NCBI RefSeq assembly: GCF_000310225.1
Contig: NZ_AMXF01000012.1
Span: 1-42,164 of the forward strand
From: Thauera phenylacetica B4P
GTDB lineage: Bacteria > Pseudomonadota > Gammaproteobacteria > Burkholderiales > Rhodocyclaceae
DNA length: 42,164 nt
Direction of reading: 5' to 3'
Both the position numbers and the translations under genes were made by a program. The notes under the pieces are model-generated. The model was not told where the DNA came from. It ran no database searches and saw only the letters and a program-made list of their open reading frames with translations. Within the stretch, counting starts at the first letter, position 1, and each line of letters begins with the position of its first letter. Positions 39,293-42,164 of this stretch are shown piece by piece.

Positions 39293-40122
39293 GCGCGGAA
39301 CCAGGTGGTGCCCGCGAGCCACACCTTGCGCAGCGGGGTGAGCGAGGTGCGGCGGTCGAGCACCAGGAAGCCGTCGCGGGCGATCTCGCGCAGCAGGGTG
39401 CGGTAGATCGCCGCCATCACCAGGCCGGGGCGCTGCGCCTTGCGATCGATCGCGGGCAGCTGGGCGAAGGCCTGGTCGTAGAACTTCTCGGCGCGCTCGG
39501 CCTGGAAGGCCATCAGCTCGCGGAAGGCGTCGGAGTAGCGCGCCTCGAGGAGGTCCTTGGCGGGCACCTCGAAGCGCTGCAGGTCCTCGATCGGCAGGTA
39601 GATGCGGCCGCGGCGGGCGTCCTCGCCGACGTCGCGGATGATGTTGGTGAGCTGGAAGGCCAGCCCGAGGTCGTGCGCGTACTTTAGCGTCTGGCGGTCC
39701 TGGTAGCCGAAGATCTCCGCGGCGAGCAGGCCGACCACGCTGGCGACGCGGTAGCAGTAGAGCTGCAGGCCCTTGAAGTCGAGGTAGCGCGTCTGCGACA
39801 GGTCCATCGCCATGCCGTCGATGATCTCGAGCAGTTGCTCTTGGGGCAGGCGAAAGCCTTTGATCACGTCCTTCAGTGCGTGGCCGACCGGGTGTGTCGG
39901 CGTGCCGTTGTAGACGCGCCCGACCTCCTGCCGCCACCACTCGAGCTTGGTCTGCGCCAGCGAGAGGTCGTGGCATTCGTCCACGACGTCGTCCACCTCG
40001 CGGCAGAAGGCATACAGCGCGGTGATCGCCTGGCGGCGCTCGGCGGGCAGGAACATGAAGCTGTAGTAGAAGCTCGAGCCGCTCTTGGCGGCCTTGTCCT
40101 GGCAGTAGTCGTGAGGGTTCAT
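39289..40122 (-). CDS. hpnD: presqualene diphosphate synthase HpnD
   Basis: A 277-residue trans-isoprenyl synthase condensing two farnesyl diphosphates to presqualene diphosphate. The first aspartate-rich motif DDVVDE is at 44-49, the second NIIRDVGED at 160-168, and RIYLP follows. The ATG at 40120-40122 begins MNPHDYCQDKAAKSGSSFYYSF. The same frame stays open far upstream across hpnC and the REP region but with non-protein-like composition, so the long version is rejected. It overlaps hpnC by four bases. Confidence 0.95.
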   Translation of the reverse strand: MNPHDYCQDKAAKSGSSFYYSFMFLPAERRQAITALYAFCREVDDVVDECHDLSLAQTKLEWWRQEVGRVYNGTPTHPVGHALKDVIKGFRLPQEQLLEIIDGMAMDLSQTRYLDFKGLQLYCYRVASVVGLLAAEIFGYQDRQTLKYAHDLGLAFQLTNIIRDVGEDARRGRIYLPIEDLQRFEVPAKDLLEARYSDAFRELMAFQAERAEKFYDQAFAQLPAIDRKAQRPGLVMAAIYRTLLREIARDGFLVLDRRTSLTPLRKVWLAGTTWFRA

Positions 40123-40967
40123 CCGAGTTTTCCGTAATTCAGCGCGCGCCAGGCGAGGCGCGCCCAGTCCCCGCGGCCTAGCGCGGGGCGGTGGCGAAAG
40201 ACATCGTAGCCCACCGCCTCGATGCGTTCGAGGATGCGCAGCCCGCCCAGCACCACGAGGCGCAGCTCCCAGCCGACGCGGCCGGGCAGGGCGCGGGCGA
40301 GCGGAGCGCCGTCGAGCATCATGGTGCGCGCACGTTCCACCTCGAAGGCCATCAGCGTGCGCCAGTCCTCGCCCGGGCTGCGTTCGCCGCGGGCCAGCGC
40401 GTCGAGCGCACGCTCGTCGAGGCCGAAGCGGGCGAGCTCGTCGAGCGGCAGGTAGATCCGCCGCTTTTCCCAATCGACCGCGACGTCCTGCCAGAAGTTG
40501 ATCAGCTGCAGGCTCGTGCAGATCGCGTCCGAGCGGCGCAGGTTGTCGGCGGTCGCGGCGCCGTAGAGATGCAGCATCAGGCGGCCCACCGGGTCTGCCG
40601 AGCGCCTGCAGTAGTCGCGCAGCTCGGAGAAGTCGGCGTAGCGCGTCTTGCCCACGTCCTGCATGAAGGCGTCGAGCAGGTCGCGAAAAGGCTGCAGCGG
40701 CAGGGCGTGCGCGTGGATCGCGCTGCCGAGGCGGGCGAACATCGGTGCCAGCGTCGCGTCGGCCACCGCCCGGCCTCGCGCGCAGGCCTCCAGCCCGAGC
40801 TGGTAGTCGTGCAGCCGCGCCAGCCGCGCCACCGCGGGCGCATCGCCCTCGTCGGCGACGTCGTCGGCCCCGCGCGCGAAGGCATAGATCGCCTCCACCG
40901 GCTCTCGCAGGCGCGCCGGCAACAGCAGGGAGGCGACAGGGAAGTTCTCGTAGTGCTCGACGGGCAT
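40119..40967 (-). CDS. hpnC: hydroxysqualene synthase HpnC
   Basis: A 282-residue paralogue of HpnD that converts presqualene diphosphate to hydroxysqualene. Its motifs are DDVADEGD (35-42) and NFWQDVAVDW (157-166). With HpnD and HpnE it forms the three-step bacterial squalene route. The ATG at 40965-40967 gives the family-typical MPVEHYENFPVAS; an upstream extension runs through REP sequence and is rejected. No clear Shine-Dalgarno precedes it. Squalene-hopene cyclase is not in the window, so the hopanoid end product is inferred. Confidence 0.92.
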   Translation of the reverse strand: MPVEHYENFPVASLLLPARLREPVEAIYAFARGADDVADEGDAPAVARLARLHDYQLGLEACARGRAVADATLAPMFARLGSAIHAHALPLQPFRDLLDAFMQDVGKTRYADFSELRDYCRRSADPVGRLMLHLYGAATADNLRRSDAICTSLQLINFWQDVAVDWEKRRIYLPLDELARFGLDERALDALARGERSPGEDWRTLMAFEVERARTMMLDGAPLARALPGRVGWELRLVVLGGLRILERIEAVGYDVFRHRPALGRGDWARLAWRALNYGKLG

Positions 40968-41010
40968 CGGCGACAAGGAAGCGGCAGGACCTGCAAGGTG
41001 CCGCAGTATA

Positions 41011-41116
41011 TCCGCACCCACCTGTAGGAGCGCCGGCAGGCGCGAAGCGGGCAGTGGGGTGATCGACGCGTGGGGCCACCTCGACCGCCGCATTCGCGCC
41101 TGCCGGCGCTCCTACA
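41011..41116. repeat. REPIN copy B1 (inverted REP pair) upstream of hpnC
   Basis: Two REP units, 41024-41046 (plus) and 41093-41115 (minus), face each other across 46 bases with GTAG ends outward, so the whole can fold into a long hairpin. The interval including flanks from 41011 is repeated at 41188-41293 with two mismatches. The unit nearest hpnC lies 56 bases from its start codon. Apart from the two REPIN copies, the 425-base divergent gap 40968-41392 holds only a weak -10 candidate CACAAT (41341-41346) for the ABC gene. Confidence 0.9.
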
Positions 41117-41187
41117 TAAAGGCGGCGCGGGCTTGGGCGTGACGCGGGCGGTCGGCATCGACACGCGCCCGGGTTCGCCGTAGCGCC

Positions 41188-41293
41188 TCCGCACCCACCC
41201 GTAGGAGCGCCGGCAGGCGCGAAGCGGGCAGTGGGGTGATCGACGCGTGGGGCCACCTCGACCGCCGCATTCGCGCCTGCTGGCGCTCCTACA
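41188..41293. repeat. REPIN copy B2, direct duplicate of B1
   Basis: Units at 41201-41223 (plus) and 41270-41292 (minus). It matches B1 at a constant offset of 177 bases; the only differences I see are T/C at 41023/41200 and C/T at 41104/41281. The 71 bases between the two copies (41117-41187) are not part of the repeat. Confidence 0.9.
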
Positions 41294-41392
41294 CACCTTA
41301 CTCGCGCTGGCGGGCGCGAACTTTTTGCGGCGGGCGGTGACACAATGGCGCCCTTCCAGCCCCCAACCTTCCCCGTCCCACGAGGTCTTTCG

Positions 41393-42070
41393 ATGCTGCA
41401 GCTCGACCAGGTCACCCGCATCCTGCCCGGCGCGCCCGCGCGCGTGCTGTTCGAGGGCTTGGCGCTGCGGGTGGAGGCGGGGGAGTGCGTGGCGATCGTG
41501 GGCGAGTCGGGCTCGGGCAAGTCGACCCTGCTCAACTGCATCGCCGGACTGGAAGCGATCGACGGCGGCACGATCCGGGTCGGCGACACGCCGATCGAGC
41601 GCCTCGACGACGACGCCATGGCGCGCATGCGCCGCAGCCACTTCGGCTTTGTCTTCCAGGCCTTCCACATCCTCCCGCACCTGGACCTGCTGCAAAACGT
41701 CGCGCTGCCGCTGTGGCTGCTCGGCACCGCCGAGGCGGAGGCCGCACGCCGGGCACGCGAGATGCTCGGCCGCGTCGGGTTGGGCGCGCGCGCGACCGAC
41801 CCGCCGCAGCAGCTGTCCGGGGGCGAGCTGCAGCGCGTGGCGATCGCGCGCGCGCTGGTGCATCGGCCCCATCTGGTGCTGGCCGACGAGCCCACCGGCA
41901 ACCTCGACCCGGGACGGGCGAGCGAGGTGCTCGACCTGCTGCTCGGCCAGATCCGCGACCGCCGCGCCGCCGGGGTCATGGTCACCCACTCGCGCAGCGC
42001 GGCCGCGCGCGCCGACCGCGTGCTGGAGCTGCGCGTCGACGGACTGCACGACGTCACGGAGCGCACGTGA
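41393..42070 (+). CDS. ABC transporter ATP-binding protein (LolD/MacB type)
   Basis: A 225-residue ATPase. Walker A GESGSGKS is at 37-44, the Q-loop glutamine at Q89, signature LSGGELQR at 141-148, and Walker B LVLADEP at 161-167 with E166. LQNVALPLWL and DEPTGNLDP are typical of the MacB/LolD/FtsE-like subgroup that works with FtsX-fold permeases for export or lipoprotein handling. The ATG at 41393 is chosen over one at 41345 because CGAGG lies nine bases before it and the family start LQLDQVTR follows directly. Substrate unknown. Confidence 0.9.
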   Translation: MLQLDQVTRILPGAPARVLFEGLALRVEAGECVAIVGESGSGKSTLLNCIAGLEAIDGGTIRVGDTPIERLDDDAMARMRRSHFGFVFQAFHILPHLDLLQNVALPLWLLGTAEAEAARRAREMLGRVGLGARATDPPQQLSGGELQRVAIARALVHRPHLVLADEPTGNLDPGRASEVLDLLLGQIRDRRAAGVMVTHSRSAAARADRVLELRVDGLHDVTERT

Positions 42071-42149
42071 TCGCGGCCGCAAGCCGGTCCGCAGTGCCGT
42101 ATCCCGCACCGCGGGCCGGTCGCCCGTGCAGCGCCGGGGGGGGCGCCCG

Positions 42150-42164
42150 GTGAGCGTGCCGCTG
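42150..42164 (+). CDS. possible start of partner permease (runs off right edge)
   Basis: A GTG at 42150 begins a frame reading MSVPL up to the window end, 79 bases after the ATPase stop, where an FtsX-type permease gene would be expected. Five codons are too few to identify it; the call rests on context. Confidence 0.25.

Noticed and set aside
41011-41293. CRISPR-like direct repeats
   Set aside because: Only two repeat copies, each itself an inverted pair of GTAG palindromes; no regular repeat-spacer array and no cas genes.
39289-42066. 925-codon frame suggesting a fusion of hpnD with upstream sequence
   Set aside because: Upstream of 40122 the translation is repetitive low-complexity sequence through hpnC, the REPIN repeats (which give a repeated peptide) and the antisense of the ABC gene. 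HpnD alone has normal length.
42067-42153. GTG overlapping the ABC ATPase stop as permease start
   Set aside because: That frame closes after 28 codons with no hydrophobic segment; a later GTG at 42150 is more likely.

Overview
The window is about 69-70 percent GC and reads as chromosomal DNA of a betaproteobacterium, most likely Rhodocyclales (Thauera/Azoarcus type). This rests on the protein sequences, on the gene orders aminotransferase|uvrB-PTP and map|rpsB-tsf-pyrH-frr-uppS-cdsA-dxr-rseP-bamA-skp-lpxD-fabZ-lpxA-lpxB-rnhB, and on the GTAG-type REP palindromes. The assignment is from recognition, not from a search. Nearly all of the window is intact core genome; I found no insertion sequence, prophage, CRISPR array or large island.

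Layout. Positions 1-1700 carry the start of a Tat-exported protein, a DUF2238 membrane protein and a periplasmic lipocalin. Positions 1770-7794 are a six-gene Mrp/Pha cation-proton antiporter operon (AB fusion, C, D, E, F, G) with every junction overlapping by 1-4 bases. Positions 7795-8480 hold a decayed PIN-domain toxin fragment, a terminator, two tandem tRNA-Asn(GUU) genes and their sigma70 promoter, all on the minus strand. Positions 8545-12490 carry an aspartate/aromatic aminotransferase divergent from uvrB and a low-molecular-weight tyrosine phosphatase. typA and a methylthioinosine phosphorylase gene diverge at 14460-14580, each from an extended -10 promoter; the latter overlaps a YqhA-type membrane protein gene.

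Positions 16177-19606 carry glnD and map on the minus strand, facing away from rpsB. From 20003 to 35149 a long plus-strand run combines translation (rpsB, tsf, frr), UMP kinase, undecaprenyl diphosphate and CDP-diacylglycerol synthesis, the MEP isoprenoid step Dxr, the site-2 protease RseP, outer-membrane assembly (BamA, Skp), lipid A synthesis (LpxD, FabZ, LpxA, LpxB), RNase HII and a SpoU rRNA methyltransferase. Together these supply ribosomes, lipid precursors and the outer membrane.

Positions 35382-37888 hold an unrecognised 168-residue protein, YaaA and an M14 carboxypeptidase. The minus-strand hpnC-hpnD-hpnE cassette (37967-40967) makes squalene, presumably for hopanoids. The right edge begins an ABC exporter.

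The least explained structure is a family of REP palindromes at three intergenic loci (15875-16149, 35185-35264, 41011-41293), including a nearly perfect 106-bp duplication. Other points for a second look are the PIN-toxin scar beside the tRNA-Asn pair, a valine at the acyl-chain ruler position of LpxA, the short SD-less typA leader, and the structured leaders at 133-253 and before rpsB. I did not find convincing evidence of a wholly new system.
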